Shown: positions 56,340 through 64,000 of the stretch, piece after piece
How positions within the stretch are numbered: the first letter of the stretch is position 1
How the letters are laid out: the number at the start of each line of letters is the position of its first letter
IMG/VR virus record: IMGVR_UViG_3300005338_000001
Location: 1-64,000 of that record
Length of the DNA: 64,000 nt
From: a virus
Reading direction: 5' to 3' (one strand)
Notes under the pieces: generated by a model
The model's database searches: none
Seen by the model: the letters and a program-made list of their open reading frames with translations, nothing else
Told to the model about the DNA's origin: nothing
Made by a program: the position numbers and the translations under genes

Positions 56340-57212
56340 TTAGATCGTGTAGCTGGATGCCATTGCGCGAAGTCTGCGGGTCAGCGATGCGCCGGTCGTG
56401 TCCTCGGTGCCGCGTCGCGTGGCCTCGGCGCGCAGCCGCTCCTCAAGCTGCTTGCCGGTGGCATTGCTGGTGAAGCACGTAGGTCGCTCGAAAGCTTTCC
56501 GATCCTCAAGTAAACCGTAGAAATCTGTGAGCGTGGATTCGGTGAACCGCGACTTGTCCACGTCGTCGAGGAACAGGATCGGCACCGCTGCCCATTCGGC
56601 CAGCCATGCCTCGGCAGCCCGCGCGCCGTCCTCGTACGCGGCTGACATCGCTCGGCTGAGCTTCGCGCCGTGGATGGCGCGGACCTGTCGCCCGGCGAGG
56701 ACGTGTGGCTTCAGCATCGCGAACATGAGGCGAGTCTTGCAGTGTCCGGCGGGACCGACAAGCCCGAGTCCCTTGCGCCATACTTCCCAAGCGAGGATTT
56801 CTGCCACAGCCTGCGCGATCTCGATAGTCTCTAAACCGCCCGCGCCGATGCGCGACGGCTTGCTGCCGACTCGGTTCAGTTCCGCCACCATGCGGGCGGT
56901 GTCGCTGTCCCGGTATTCGGGCGGGCAGATAGCGTCAAACGCAGCATGGCGGGCATCCTGCGCGCACGGCACTGGCGTCTGTGCGGACTTCTCGGCTTCG
57001 TGCTTCGCGATGCAGTCCGGGCACCGCAGTACGCCGAACAGCGGGCGCTCGCCGCAATACATGACGCTGCCCTCGAACAACGTCTCACAGTCGCGGCACG
57101 TTCGCGTTTCGGTGCGGGTAGTGAGGTCGCCCTGCATGATCGGCACGCGCGGGCGGTGAGCCTCCTGAGCCTTTAAGCCAGCGAGTCGGTCGGCTTCGCG
57201 TTCGTCGTGCAT
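56340..57212 (-). CDS. DnaC-like helicase loader (AAA+ ATPase)
   Basis: 290 residues. A Cys-rich N-terminus (CRDC at 39-42, C53, CPDC at 64-67) binds zinc; the ATPase has Walker A GPAGHCKT (153-160), Walker B ILFLDDVDK (212-220), a sensor-like FTSNAT near 252-257 and an arginine-rich end (TRRLRAM). This is the layout of DnaC/IstB-type loaders, which place replicative helicase on phage DNA. It stands directly after the replisome-organiser gene, so the two form a replication pair. No helicase gene is visible, so the host helicase is presumably used. Confidence 0.75.
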   Translation of the reverse strand: MHDEREADRLAGLKAQEAHRPRVPIMQGDLTTRTETRTCRDCETLFEGSVMYCGERPLFGVLRCPDCIAKHEAEKSAQTPVPCAQDARHAAFDAICPPEYRDSDTARMVAELNRVGSKPSRIGAGGLETIEIAQAVAEILAWEVWRKGLGLVGPAGHCKTRLMFAMLKPHVLAGRQVRAIHGAKLSRAMSAAYEDGARAAEAWLAEWAAVPILFLDDVDKSRFTESTLTDFYGLLEDRKAFERPTCFTSNATGKQLEERLRAEATRRGTEDTTGASLTRRLRAMASSYTI

Positions 57213-57215
57213 GGA

Positions 57216-57971
57216 TCAAAACCCCCCCGGTTCAAACTCGCGTTTAGGAACTGTCGCGATGGTTTGTGCATTTCCAACTGCTCGGTTGAGCCAGTTTGTA
57301 AAAAAGATTCGTGTGCATTGGCGATTCTTGTTCTTACACCAAAGCTGCGCTCGTTCGAGTTCGTGTCGGACGTTCAGGCTTTTGTATGCCTGCATCGCTT
57401 CAATGCCGACGATCCATTCCTCATCCGTCTGGTTTGGCTTCTTCGCTCTCGCTTCCCCTTTCGGCTTTGCCGATGGGGTATGCTGCGGAGCAGCTAAACC
57501 GGAATCGGGTACTTCTTTGTTTGCTTCAGAGTTTGCTTTTGCTTCTGCTTTCAGGGTGTCGGGCGTTACTGTCCCGTTACTGTCCGTCACATCGGCGTTA
57601 CGGTCACGCCACCGTTTTTGCCTCCGTGCGTTCGCGTTTAGCGTGTCCGCCGTAGAGGCTAACTCCCTGTATTTTCGGAAATTGAGCAGTTCCCAACCTC
57701 CGTCAATCTTTACGATCCTCCGCCCCTCGTTGTCAGGCGTGCGTGAGTACTGATCCGGCGACAGAAATGCCGTGACGGCCTTCTCGCAGTCTTCGAGCGG
57801 CACGCCCGCCAATCGGGCGAGTCCCGGCAGGCTGGCGTGAACCTCGCCGTTCTTATCCGCCAGTGCCAGCATGGTGATCCACACGATGCGCGTGCGGTCG
57901 GACTCAGCCCAAATCGTAGAGGTCACGATGGTCGAAAAGAGCTTCGTGTAGTTGGGCATACCGTTACGCAT
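57216..57971 (-). CDS. Phage replisome organiser-like protein
   Basis: 251 residues. The N-terminal 100 residues (YTKLFSTIVTSTIWAE, TMLALADKNGEVHASLPGLA, EKAVTAFLSPDQYS, ELLNFRKYRE) follow the winged-helix pattern of replisome organisers that start phage replication; the middle is a charged linker; the C-terminus is a short helical module (EEWIVGIEAMQAYKSLNVR). It probably binds the origin and hands over to the adjacent loader. ATG 57971 is used, overlapping the previous stop; ATG 57959 is an alternative. Confidence 0.7.
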   Translation of the reverse strand: MRNGMPNYTKLFSTIVTSTIWAESDRTRIVWITMLALADKNGEVHASLPGLARLAGVPLEDCEKAVTAFLSPDQYSRTPDNEGRRIVKIDGGWELLNFRKYRELASTADTLNANARRQKRWRDRNADVTDSNGTVTPDTLKAEAKANSEANKEVPDSGLAAPQHTPSAKPKGEARAKKPNQTDEEWIVGIEAMQAYKSLNVRHELERAQLWCKNKNRQCTRIFFTNWLNRAVGNAQTIATVPKREFEPGGF

Positions 57972-58233
57972 AACGCCTCACCGTTACGGAGTCAACAGCA
58001 ATCTTTTCCTCATCTTCCTGCTCACGTGCATCCGACAGCAGCCTGAACCGGCACGCGCGGTAAAAGTCATCTGGGTTTCCGCCGACGAGTGAGATGGCCA
58101 GTACAGAGCCGAACAACTCCACCGCCATCACAACGTACACTTGGCCCTTGCGCGGCGCCAGATGTTCGTATCCGGGATCGGGAATCAGCCATCCCGAGTC
58201 GTCGATGCACAGCACTTTGGCGTTAGGAGTCAT
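57964..58233 (-). CDS. Small beta-rich phage protein
   Basis: 89 residues from ATG 58233 (ATGA overlap). VLCIDDSGW and GQVYVVMAVELFGSVLAISL form a small SH3-like pattern common in phage early proteins. Acidic, no metal site. Function unknown. Confidence 0.55.
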   Translation of the reverse strand: MTPNAKVLCIDDSGWLIPDPGYEHLAPRKGQVYVVMAVELFGSVLAISLVGGNPDDFYRACRFRLLSDAREQEDEEKIAVDSVTVRRYA

Positions 58234-58376
58234 GGCGTCTTTTTCAACGGCTCGCGCACCTGCCCGCACCGCCGGCAACGGAACAGCGTCCAGTCGTGAT
58301 GCAGCCACACCGAGCGGATGCTTTGGAAGCACATGCGTGACGACAGGCGGATGCGGGCGAAGGTCGAGGGCGTCAT
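58230..58376 (-). CDS. 48-residue basic zinc-knuckle protein
   Basis: From ATG 58376. RIRLSSRMCFQSIRS and CRRCGQVREPLKK give one CxxC pair and a basic surface. Its stop overlaps the next ATG (ATGA). Short and weakly supported. Confidence 0.45.
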   Translation of the reverse strand: MTPSTFARIRLSSRMCFQSIRSVWLHHDWTLFRCRRCGQVREPLKKTP

Positions 58377-58380
58377 GGTG

Positions 58381-58989
58381 TTAATTGTCGAACCAGAACA
58401 CGAGACGCGACTCACAGCCTTGTGCCTCGAAGCAGCGCATTGCCACAAGGATCGGCCAGTACTCCGTGATGTGTCGAAGTGAGGTTAGCTGCTCGTCATG
58501 CTCGGCACACAGCAGCGCGTCTGCCATCGCGGCGGGTGCAGTCAGTTGCTTGACGTTCACGGCGAATCCGCACCGATTGAGGTAGCCAGCAATCGCCAAC
58601 TCGAATTCATCAGCGGTCAGCCACGAGTGCGTGTGGTGATCGGAGTTCGTCACCCACGACTTACGCTCGTTCCGAATCACGTATTCGCAGTAGCCTTTGG
58701 CGACGCATTCCGCCGCGTGCTTTGGAGAGTAGTAGGACGATCCATCTTCGTGCTTATAGTCTTCGACCTGATTTTCCATGATGTAGATCGTGTTGTCGGA
58801 GAACGCCGCGAGGGCTGCATCCTTTGGCCACCCGCGCGGTTCTATGTGCGGCACATCGTCCAGTCGAACGCCAGCCATGAAGCCGAACATCCAGTAGTTG
58901 CGACCCGGGTTGATTCTTCCACCGAAGTCACTCCAGCCAGAGTTGCCCTTCTGTTTGTATTCAATGTAGCAGTGTATGTCGCATCCCAT
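58381..58989 (-). CDS. Phage protein of the MGCDIH family
   Basis: 202 residues. It opens MGCDIHCYIEYKQKGNSGW and continues with FGGRINPGRNYWMFGFMAGV, a conserved N-terminal signature in many phage proteins of unknown function; two His/Cys pairs around 112-118 (SDHHTH) could bind metal. The C-terminus is acidic and aromatic. No enzyme class can be named from motifs. Confidence 0.65.
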   Translation of the reverse strand: MGCDIHCYIEYKQKGNSGWSDFGGRINPGRNYWMFGFMAGVRLDDVPHIEPRGWPKDAALAAFSDNTIYIMENQVEDYKHEDGSSYYSPKHAAECVAKGYCEYVIRNERKSWVTNSDHHTHSWLTADEFELAIAGYLNRCGFAVNVKQLTAPAAMADALLCAEHDEQLTSLRHITEYWPILVAMRCFEAQGCESRLVFWFDN

Positions 58990-58992
58990 AGG

Positions 58993-59235
58993 TTACGTCG
59001 TCGGCTTGGGTTTCAGTTCCTCGGCGCTGAGGCGGTCGCGCAGTTGCCGAATGTGCTGCTCGCAGAACTCCAGCGTTGCGCGGTCGCCGCCTCGGACTCC
59101 GTGCAGGTGCTCAGCCGCCAGCGTCATGCCGTGGCGCACGGCTTCGAGTTGCACGGCCCGCAGCGTCACGGTGTCGGCAACGACCCAGTTGTTGTGACCG
59201 AACATCTCGTCCATCCATTCTTCGGCCTGCTTCAT
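58993..59235 (-). CDS. Hypothetical helical protein
   Basis: 80 residues, helical (ADTVTLRAVQLEAVRHGM, EFCEQHIRQLRDRLSAEE). ATG overlaps the upstream stop (ATGA). Unrecognised. In many phages a small helical gene precedes the recombination or coiled-coil protein. Confidence 0.5.
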   Translation of the reverse strand: MKQAEEWMDEMFGHNNWVVADTVTLRAVQLEAVRHGMTLAAEHLHGVRGGDRATLEFCEQHIRQLRDRLSAEELKPKPTT

Positions 59236-60578
59236 AGTTTTCCAGCCTCAAAGGCGATCCATGCGGCGAACTTTGCGATCTGTTCTCGCAGCTTTTGCGA
59301 CAGCGCTTCTCTGGATGCGTCGAGGACCGGCAGTTCCATGTCGCGGATGGTTGCGGCCAGCACGATCAACTTCTGTTTGTCCGGCGCGGCAGCCGCAGCC
59401 CGTTCCGCGGCCAGCTTGGCGGCAGTGGCGTCGGCCTCGCGCTTCCGCTGTGCCGCCAGTTCGGATTCGGCGCGGTCACGGGCTTCAGCATCGGCCAGCA
59501 TACGGGCTTTCAGCGCTGCCTCTTTCTCGGCAGCTTCGTCGCGTATCCGCTTCGCCTCCGCGTCGGCTCTGTCCTGTGCCGCCCTGGCCGCGGCTGCCGC
59601 TTCGGCGCGCTCCTTGGCCAGCTTGCGCTCGTTCTCGGCCCGTTCGGCTGCAAGGGCTTGTTCCTGTGCGAGCATCGCTCCGAGTCTCACCAGCGCATCT
59701 GTCTGGATGGACTGGGCCTCAGCCAACCGCTCTTGAAAACAATCGGGATTCATCCGAATGGACTCGACTGTTTTGATCACTGATGCCACCCCATCGTGTT
59801 CACAGCACGAAACAAGATCAGCTATGTGTTTTCCCATGTCGGACAGGGCCTTTTCGATCTTGAGGAGTCGCGCCGTTTCCTTGGCCTCTGCCTCCGCCTT
59901 GGCGAGACGTTCGGCTTCCTGCTTCGCCTTCTCGGCAGCCTCAGCGGCTTCCTTGGCCTCGCGGGCCAGCCGGTCCTCGTGCGCCACCTTCATGTCGGCG
60001 ATGAAGACGTTGCGCTCCGCTTCCGGCAGCAGGTGCAAGTTGAAGCTGGCGGGGTCGATGCCGGGCCGCAAGTACGGACGCGCAGCATCCTCACACTCTT
60101 GCTTCAGAGCCGCGAGCCGGGCGGCTTGTGCGCGTTCGGCGAACTTCTCCCGTTCCTCAAGATGTGCCTCAATGGGCTTGACCATGAACTCCAGCAGGTT
60201 GTAAACCCCTTGGATGGCCTTTCCGCGCATGATTGAATCGGCCTTGAGGCGGTCCTTCAGCTTTTCACCAGTCGTCCGCTGCTTGACGAGCGCGAGGCGC
60301 AGCTTGCGGTTCGCCTCCATTTCCTTGAGTTGCGTGGCGTCTTGCACATTCGGAGCGGACTTGGCCTTTTCGAGCAGGTCGTGAACCGTTCGGAAGATTG
60401 GCGCGAAGGATTCGATCAGCCCTTGGGCGGTCGCGAGTTCCACACCGCTGTCTTTGACGGTGGTTTCGAGTTGCACGATTTCGGCAGGCTGTGGTTCGCA
60501 CGCGCCTGCACCTGTGATCTGTTTCGCGGCTGCGAGGGATGCGTCTGTGACTGGTTCGGTGTCAGTTTGAGTTGGCAT
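59232..60578 (-). CDS. Long coiled-coil protein, early region
   Basis: 448 residues. After a helical head (1-130) comes an extended Ala/Glu/Lys/Arg coiled coil (about 195-225 and 300-400), for example EAAEKAKQEAERLAKAEAEA and AAAARAAQDRADAEAKRI, and a final helical domain (residues 405-448). Long helical proteins in the early block can be nucleoid-like or recombination-associated; no motif fixes the function. It shares a four-base overlap with a small helical gene. Confidence 0.55.
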   Translation of the reverse strand: MPTQTDTEPVTDASLAAAKQITGAGACEPQPAEIVQLETTVKDSGVELATAQGLIESFAPIFRTVHDLLEKAKSAPNVQDATQLKEMEANRKLRLALVKQRTTGEKLKDRLKADSIMRGKAIQGVYNLLEFMVKPIEAHLEEREKFAERAQAARLAALKQECEDAARPYLRPGIDPASFNLHLLPEAERNVFIADMKVAHEDRLAREAKEAAEAAEKAKQEAERLAKAEAEAKETARLLKIEKALSDMGKHIADLVSCCEHDGVASVIKTVESIRMNPDCFQERLAEAQSIQTDALVRLGAMLAQEQALAAERAENERKLAKERAEAAAAARAAQDRADAEAKRIRDEAAEKEAALKARMLADAEARDRAESELAAQRKREADATAAKLAAERAAAAAPDKQKLIVLAATIRDMELPVLDASREALSQKLREQIAKFAAWIAFEAGKL

Positions 60579-60849
60579 GGGTCAGGGTTGTTGGTTTCAA
60601 AGATTCTTTTCGTTTCTCGCGCAGCCACATGGCGCGAAGGTGCGGCGTCATCAGTCCGGTGCCCTCGCACCAGTCGCATTCAATGAACGGACCTTCGCCG
60701 AAGTCCAGCACTGCCTCGACCTCGCCACCTGCGCCACCGCAGTCCTGACACACGAGCTTGTGCGGCAGCGACGCAACGAAGCGTTTGTAGCGCAGATGAT
60801 GCTGCCAGTGCCGCCAGTCCAGTTGCGCGTAGTCCGTCACGGCGCTCAT
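60562..60849 (-). CDS. DnaJ-type zinc-finger mini-protein
   Basis: 95 residues. CQDCGGAGG and CDWCEGTG (about 34-62) are two CxxCxGxG units as in the DnaJ zinc finger, without a J domain. The C-terminus is basic. Such mini-proteins may bind unfolded or partner proteins. ATGA overlap with the preceding gene; the end overlaps the start of the long coiled-coil gene by 17 bases. Confidence 0.6.
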   Translation of the reverse strand: MSAVTDYAQLDWRHWQHHLRYKRFVASLPHKLVCQDCGGAGGEVEAVLDFGEGPFIECDWCEGTGLMTPHLRAMWLREKRKESLKPTTLTHANSN

Positions 60850-61127
60850 ACATGATCCTCCAGCGCTTCCTTGAACGTGATGCCGGGCTTGTCGGCCTCC
60901 GCGACCGGAACGGCGTTGCAGATGGCCTTAAGGCGTGCGACTTCGGCGCGAAGGTCGTCGTTCTGGTTGCAGGCGTCCGCCAGTTGTGCCGCAAGGCCCA
61001 CCGCCGCCTGCTCCATCGCGTCCCGCTCCTGCTCGGCTTTCCTCAGCGCGGCCAGGGCTTCGTCGCGTTCGCAGACCGGGCACTTTCCAACTGTGAAGTA
61101 ATGGGCTTTAGGACAGGGCGTGTTCAT
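60846..61127 (-). CDS. Zinc/coiled-coil mini-protein
   Basis: 93 residues from ATG 61127 (ATGA). CPKAH...KCPVC near the N-terminus is a zinc site; then a coiled coil (AALRKAEQERDAMEQAAVG, DDLRAEVARLKAI). No family name. Confidence 0.5.
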   Translation of the reverse strand: MNTPCPKAHYFTVGKCPVCERDEALAALRKAEQERDAMEQAAVGLAAQLADACNQNDDLRAEVARLKAICNAVPVAEADKPGITFKEALEDHV

Positions 61128-61408
61128 ATTGAAGATACCATTTCCGCTACGGCTACAACACTGCGCTTCTCTGGTTTGACGAAGCGACTCGCTACTAGGC
61201 CATGCTCGCATTGCCACCACTCACTAAAGAGACCTGTGATTCCAACTACCCACACGCCCCATCCGAATCCAGAAATGAACAACATGTCGCGGACACAGTA
61301 GGTGCGCCCTTTCACTGGAAGTTCACTGAGATACTTACTCGCCTGTGGAGGAAGTTTATCGTCCACACACACCACCTTGTCGCCAACAGTGTAGTTCGGT
61401 TGAATCAT
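61124..61408 (-). CDS. Small beta-rich phage protein
   Basis: 94 residues. NYTVGDKVVCVDDKL and VKGRTYCVRDMLFI give an SH3-like small phage fold, with a hydrophobic middle (GFGWGVWVVGI) and basic end. ATGA overlaps on both sides. Function unknown. Confidence 0.55.
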   Translation of the reverse strand: MIQPNYTVGDKVVCVDDKLPPQASKYLSELPVKGRTYCVRDMLFISGFGWGVWVVGITGLFSEWWQCEHGLVASRFVKPEKRSVVAVAEMVSSI

Positions 61409-61755
61409 GCTTCAGTCTCCAGTTTCGGCGGCTCGGTCCTGAACGCCAGCGACAGCAGCCTCGGATCGCCCAGCACGTTCAATTGCTCGACCTTCACCCA
61501 CTCCGGAGACCACCCAAAGCGCGGCACAGTCCAGCACCACACGTCTCGGCCCTCAGCGAGCGCTGTCACGAACGGCAGTATACCAAGCGCCTGCTCCGGT
61601 TCCATGTAGGCTGCCGCCAGCTCAATCGCCGCGAAGTCCCGCACGTCCACATCGCCGAACCGTTCGCGGCGCTCGCGCTCGGCGTCCAGCTTCGCGGCAG
61701 CGGCGTCGCGCTGTAGCTGGAAGGCGTCTCCGGTGCTGTGGCAGTGCTGGGGCAT
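61405..61755 (-). CDS. Hypothetical helical-beta protein
   Basis: 116 residues. A charged N-terminal helix (AAAAKLDAERERRERFGDVD) is followed by a helix-turn-beta part (LGILPFVTALAEGRDVWCWT). No motif. Four bases after the stop of the next upstream gene. Confidence 0.5.
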   Translation of the reverse strand: MPQHCHSTGDAFQLQRDAAAAKLDAERERRERFGDVDVRDFAAIELAAAYMEPEQALGILPFVTALAEGRDVWCWTVPRFGWSPEWVKVEQLNVLGDPRLLSLAFRTEPPKLETEA

Positions 61756-61758
61756 TGG

Positions 61759-62172
61759 CTACTTTTGGTCAGCAGGCTTCTCGCACGGGATGCCGAAAGG
61801 ATTGGCTTCATCAAAGTGCATCCACCGAGTCTTGCGCGTGATGTTGGCGGTCATTTCTGAATCGAATGGAATCATGCGATCTTCAAAGAATTGGAATCCC
61901 TTCTGCTTCCAAGTTGCAACAAATTGCTCGAAATCTATGCGACTGCCAATGACTTCAACTCGGAAGCGTCCACCGCCAAGCAGTCCATCCCAATAAACAC
62001 CCTGAGTGATAAACTCCCGCACGAACTCGCCATGCTTTGTCTTGAAGGCAACAGTCAAATCATGAAGCTCCATTTCCCACGGTTTCTGTGGTTCCTCTGG
62101 GTGATGCTCACGCGCAGTAAATTGAGGCGCTGGTTCTGGTTGTCCGAATAGCATTCTAAAAAAGGCGTTCAT
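61759..62172 (-). CDS. Hypothetical beta-alpha-beta protein
   Basis: 137 residues from ATG 62172. After a hydrophobic start (NAFFRMLFGQPEP), residues 45-110 are alternating strand and turn (VAFKTKHGEFVREFIT, FRVEVIGSRIDFEQFVATW). Beta pattern with no clear catalytic site. Confidence 0.5.
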   Translation of the reverse strand: MNAFFRMLFGQPEPAPQFTAREHHPEEPQKPWEMELHDLTVAFKTKHGEFVREFITQGVYWDGLLGGGRFRVEVIGSRIDFEQFVATWKQKGFQFFEDRMIPFDSEMTANITRKTRWMHFDEANPFGIPCEKPADQK

Positions 62173-62176
62173 AGTG

Positions 62177-62374
62177 TCAGTCCTCCACAATCGGCACTTC
62201 GCGCCAGCCCTGCTCGGTGCGGAACTCCAGCACATACGTGCCGTCGTCGCGTTCCCGCCACCGCAACGGAAGCTGAGTGTCGGTCGCCACAAGGGCCGTG
62301 ATGCGGACGCCGTTGTTGCGGTCCTCGCCTACGGTCTTGCGCTGTGGGGTCTTGGGCGGAAGCAGGGAGGTCAC
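62177..62374 (-). CDS. Small basic beta-rich protein, GTG start
   Basis: 65 residues from GTG 62374 (GTGA overlap). Basic, beta-rich (LPLRWRERDDGTYVLEFR) with an acidic end. No family recognised. Confidence 0.45.
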   Translation of the reverse strand: MTSLLPPKTPQRKTVGEDRNNGVRITALVATDTQLPLRWRERDDGTYVLEFRTEQGWREVPIVED

Positions 62375-62730
62375 GTCAGATTGGCTTTGATGCTTTCGAT
62401 GATCTGCTCCATCCGCGTCTCGTAGAAGTGCTCGGCCAGCCCTTGCTCGCCTTGCTGCTTCCACAGCAGGAACAGCACGGCCCTGAGCCTCTGTGCCTGC
62501 GTCTTGCGGTCGCGCTCAGTCGTGACCTTCAGCGGCTCGGCCTCGCTGCCGTCGTGCGGCTTCACCGTCACGCAACAGGATCGCCCGTGCAACTGCATGA
62601 GTGCGCCGGCCTCGCTGGGGCGAAGCTCGGGAGTGATGACCTTGAAGGCGACGCTGTGATCAGCCCGCGAGGTGATGCTGCCCATCTCGCAGTGCAGGAT
62701 TTCCAGCGTGGTCAGGAGCGGAGGATTCAC
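62371..62730 (-). CDS. Hypothetical protein, SSB-adjacent
   Basis: 119 residues. Beta-rich N-terminal half (LTTLEILHCEMGSITSR, VAFKVITPELRPSEAG) then helices (LRAVLFLLWKQQGEQGLAEH). It lies five bases after the SSB-like gene. Unrecognised; may be a replication accessory. Confidence 0.5.
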   Translation of the reverse strand: MNPPLLTTLEILHCEMGSITSRADHSVAFKVITPELRPSEAGALMQLHGRSCCVTVKPHDGSEAEPLKVTTERDRKTQAQRLRAVLFLLWKQQGEQGLAEHFYETRMEQIIESIKANLT

Positions 62731-62735
62731 AGGTA

Positions 62736-63473
62736 CTAGAAAGGTACGGAAAGATCGTCCAGTTCGGTGGTTTGCTTGTTCTCGTAGTCAATCGGAGGCT
62801 CCTCCAATGGCGGTTCATCAGAGTGCGCCGCCGTCTGCATCGTGACCTGTTCAGCCTTGGTCTTACCGAGGTACTTGGTCAGGTATTCCTGCAAGCCTTT
62901 GTCCAACTCGGTCGCGGCAGCGTCAGTCTCGGGCGTGGTGTCCTGAATGACGAACTTCGGGAAACGGAACGTGACCTTCCCCTTCTTGCCTTCGCCGAAG
63001 CCCGCGATGCGGATCGCCTTCTTCAGCACCTCTGAGGAATGTGCCTTTCGGAACTCGATCCAGGCGTTCAATGCAGCCCCGCGGAACGAAATGTTTCCGA
63101 GCGTCAGCGGCCCGCCTGCGTCCTTGTAGGCGCAGTAGAGGCTCGCGGTGAAGTTTCCACCGGCAGCGTTCACCCTGTCGCGGATGTTGGCGTAGAATCC
63201 CTGCGCGATCACGCCGCCCTTGAAGGACTTCACCACCATCACGTCAGCCTTTGTGTCCTTCACCTCGTTGGCGTAGATACCGCTGTCGCTGGCGTCGGAC
63301 CAGCCTTTGACTGTCGCGAGTTCGTCGAGCAGCAACCAGACAAACGGGAGCGCTACGGGGATGTTCTTTTTCTGCGCCCGGTCATAATAGGACAGGGTGC
63401 CGTGTTCGCCATTCCACTCAAAAAACTTGGCGGCTGGGTTCGAGGTGCGTTCGGTTGGGTTGGATCGTGACAT
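62736..63473 (-). CDS. ssDNA-binding-type phage protein with SSB-like tail
   Basis: 245 residues. The core (20-195) is a beta-rich, OB-like region with FEWNGEHGTLSYYDRAQKKN, FTASLYCAYKDAGGPLTLGN and an alpha end, as in phage ssDNA-binding proteins that are not typical bacterial SSB in sequence. The C-terminus is acidic and Pro-rich (DEPPLEEPPIDYEN) and ends DDLSVPF, very like the DDDLPF tip with which SSB recruits repair and replication partners. That tip is the strongest reason for the call. Confidence 0.65.
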   Translation of the reverse strand: MSRSNPTERTSNPAAKFFEWNGEHGTLSYYDRAQKKNIPVALPFVWLLLDELATVKGWSDASDSGIYANEVKDTKADVMVVKSFKGGVIAQGFYANIRDRVNAAGGNFTASLYCAYKDAGGPLTLGNISFRGAALNAWIEFRKAHSSEVLKKAIRIAGFGEGKKGKVTFRFPKFVIQDTTPETDAAATELDKGLQEYLTKYLGKTKAEQVTMQTAAHSDEPPLEEPPIDYENKQTTELDDLSVPF

Positions 63474-63500
63474 TGTATTTTTGGTTTGGTTGTTGAGAGA

Positions 63501-63824
63501 TTACTTTTCTTCGCCGCGCGTCGCCATCGCGACGCACTCGCCGAACGTGCTGCCGTAGGCCAGCAGCTTGAAGAACGGTGCGGAACCTTGGTAGTGTTGA
63601 ACGTAACCGTCGTTGTCGCGGACTCGGGTTTGCCACGGCTGCGTCACGACCGTGCCGAGCTGGCAGCGAAAGCCGTTGCCGCGGTTCTCCTGCTCGTTCA
63701 GTGGCGCGACGTAGCGGGCCGTGAGGCCGGTCAGCTTCTCGGCATCGACGGCACCGAGGCGCTGTTCGTGCGATGCGCCGTTCATGCTGACGAGCGGGGT
63801 GATGGTGTCGTGGTTTGTGTTCAT
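63501..63824 (-). CDS. Hypothetical phage protein
   Basis: 107 residues. Mixed pattern with GLTARYVAPLNEQENRGN, QPWQTRVRDNDGYVQHYQG and a beta C-terminus (FFKLLAYGSTFGECVAMAT). No family recognised; 27 bases upstream of the SSB-like gene in the same direction. Confidence 0.5.
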   Translation of the reverse strand: MNTNHDTITPLVSMNGASHEQRLGAVDAEKLTGLTARYVAPLNEQENRGNGFRCQLGTVVTQPWQTRVRDNDGYVQHYQGSAPFFKLLAYGSTFGECVAMATRGEEK

Positions 63825-63836
63825 GTTTGGAATAGT

Positions 63837-64000
63837 CTAGACAGATTTGTGCTTCATAAGCAACAGCAACGCCGCGCCAGCCAACGACACTCCAATGAGC
63901 GCGATTGGAAAAATATACCACTTATCGTCTGTGGTGGCCTTGGGTGCGGTTGCGTTTCTTTCAGCGATTATTGCGGCAGCATTGTGATTGTTGTTGATCG
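63837..64000 (-). CDS. Partial membrane-protein gene at right edge
   Basis: The last 53 codons before stop 63839-63837; the start lies beyond the window. Visible residues are AERNATAPKA, a DDKWY boundary and a C-terminal membrane helix (IFPIALIGVSLAGAALLLL) with a short MKHKSV tail. Partial at its 5' end. Confidence 0.5.
   Translation of the reverse strand, partial: INNNHNAAAIIAERNATAPKATTDDKWYIFPIALIGVSLAGAALLLLMKHKSV

Overview
The window reads as part of a double-stranded DNA tailed phage or prophage, most like a podovirus. It has a large terminase, an 800-residue portal of the P22-like long type, a scaffold-like protein, a 1,852-residue polyvalent/ejection-type protein, a peptidoglycan-binding virion protein and a collagen-like fibre protein. 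No tail sheath, tube or tape-measure gene was seen. The host cannot be named. Some genes have good Shine-Dalgarno sequences (AAGGAG or GGAGG), while many operon-leading genes look leaderless. No integrase, lysogeny repressor or DNA polymerase was found, and a major capsid gene is not recognisable, so it may lie beyond the left edge.

Layout. (1) 10-26477, almost entirely minus strand: late virion operon with tail and ejection proteins, terminase, portal and scaffold, with four glycosyltransferase-like genes and one methyltransferase embedded in it. (2) 26733-31672: mixed accessory block with a CAU tRNA, a holin-like membrane protein, an HNH nuclease, a gene-free stretch with nested dyad symmetry, an AcrVA2-like gene, a membrane-anchored trypsin-like protease, a winged-helix gene and a tRNA whose body looks like tRNA-Arg but whose anticodon is GCU. 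(3) 31762-35324: insertion-sequence cluster with an IS1-like transposase, a PIN-protein/small-protein pair resembling a toxin-antitoxin operon, an IS1595-type transposase and a truncated TnpB. (4) 35397-42592, plus strand: early-type operon of tightly coupled small genes (ribbon-helix-helix, DUF3850, RusA-like resolvase, tandem HTH protein), then a DNA methyltransferase and a PP-loop/PAPS-reductase-like gene, each behind its own promoter and terminator-like leader, and a winged-helix protein. (5) 42593-43681: 1.1 kb without genes, rich in TACGG-type repeats. (6) 43682-51182: a divergent switch around 45.2-45.65 kb, a second methyltransferase and many small coupled genes. (7) 51204-64000, minus strand: third DNA methyltransferase, a homing-type HNH-AP2 gene, zinc-ribbon mini-proteins, a NinG-like HNH protein, a DnaC-like helicase loader with its replication partner, a long coiled-coil protein and an SSB-like protein.

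How the genes work together. Regions 4-7 supply DNA replication and recombination (initiator-like protein, helicase loader, ssDNA-binding protein, RusA and NinG type nucleases), DNA modification (three orphan methyltransferases, possibly the PP-loop enzyme) and host take-over proteins of unknown function. Region 1 builds and perhaps glycosylates the particle. Translational coupling through ATGA or GTGA overlaps is used throughout, so most genes are read in long operons. Several start codons below were chosen from those overlaps.
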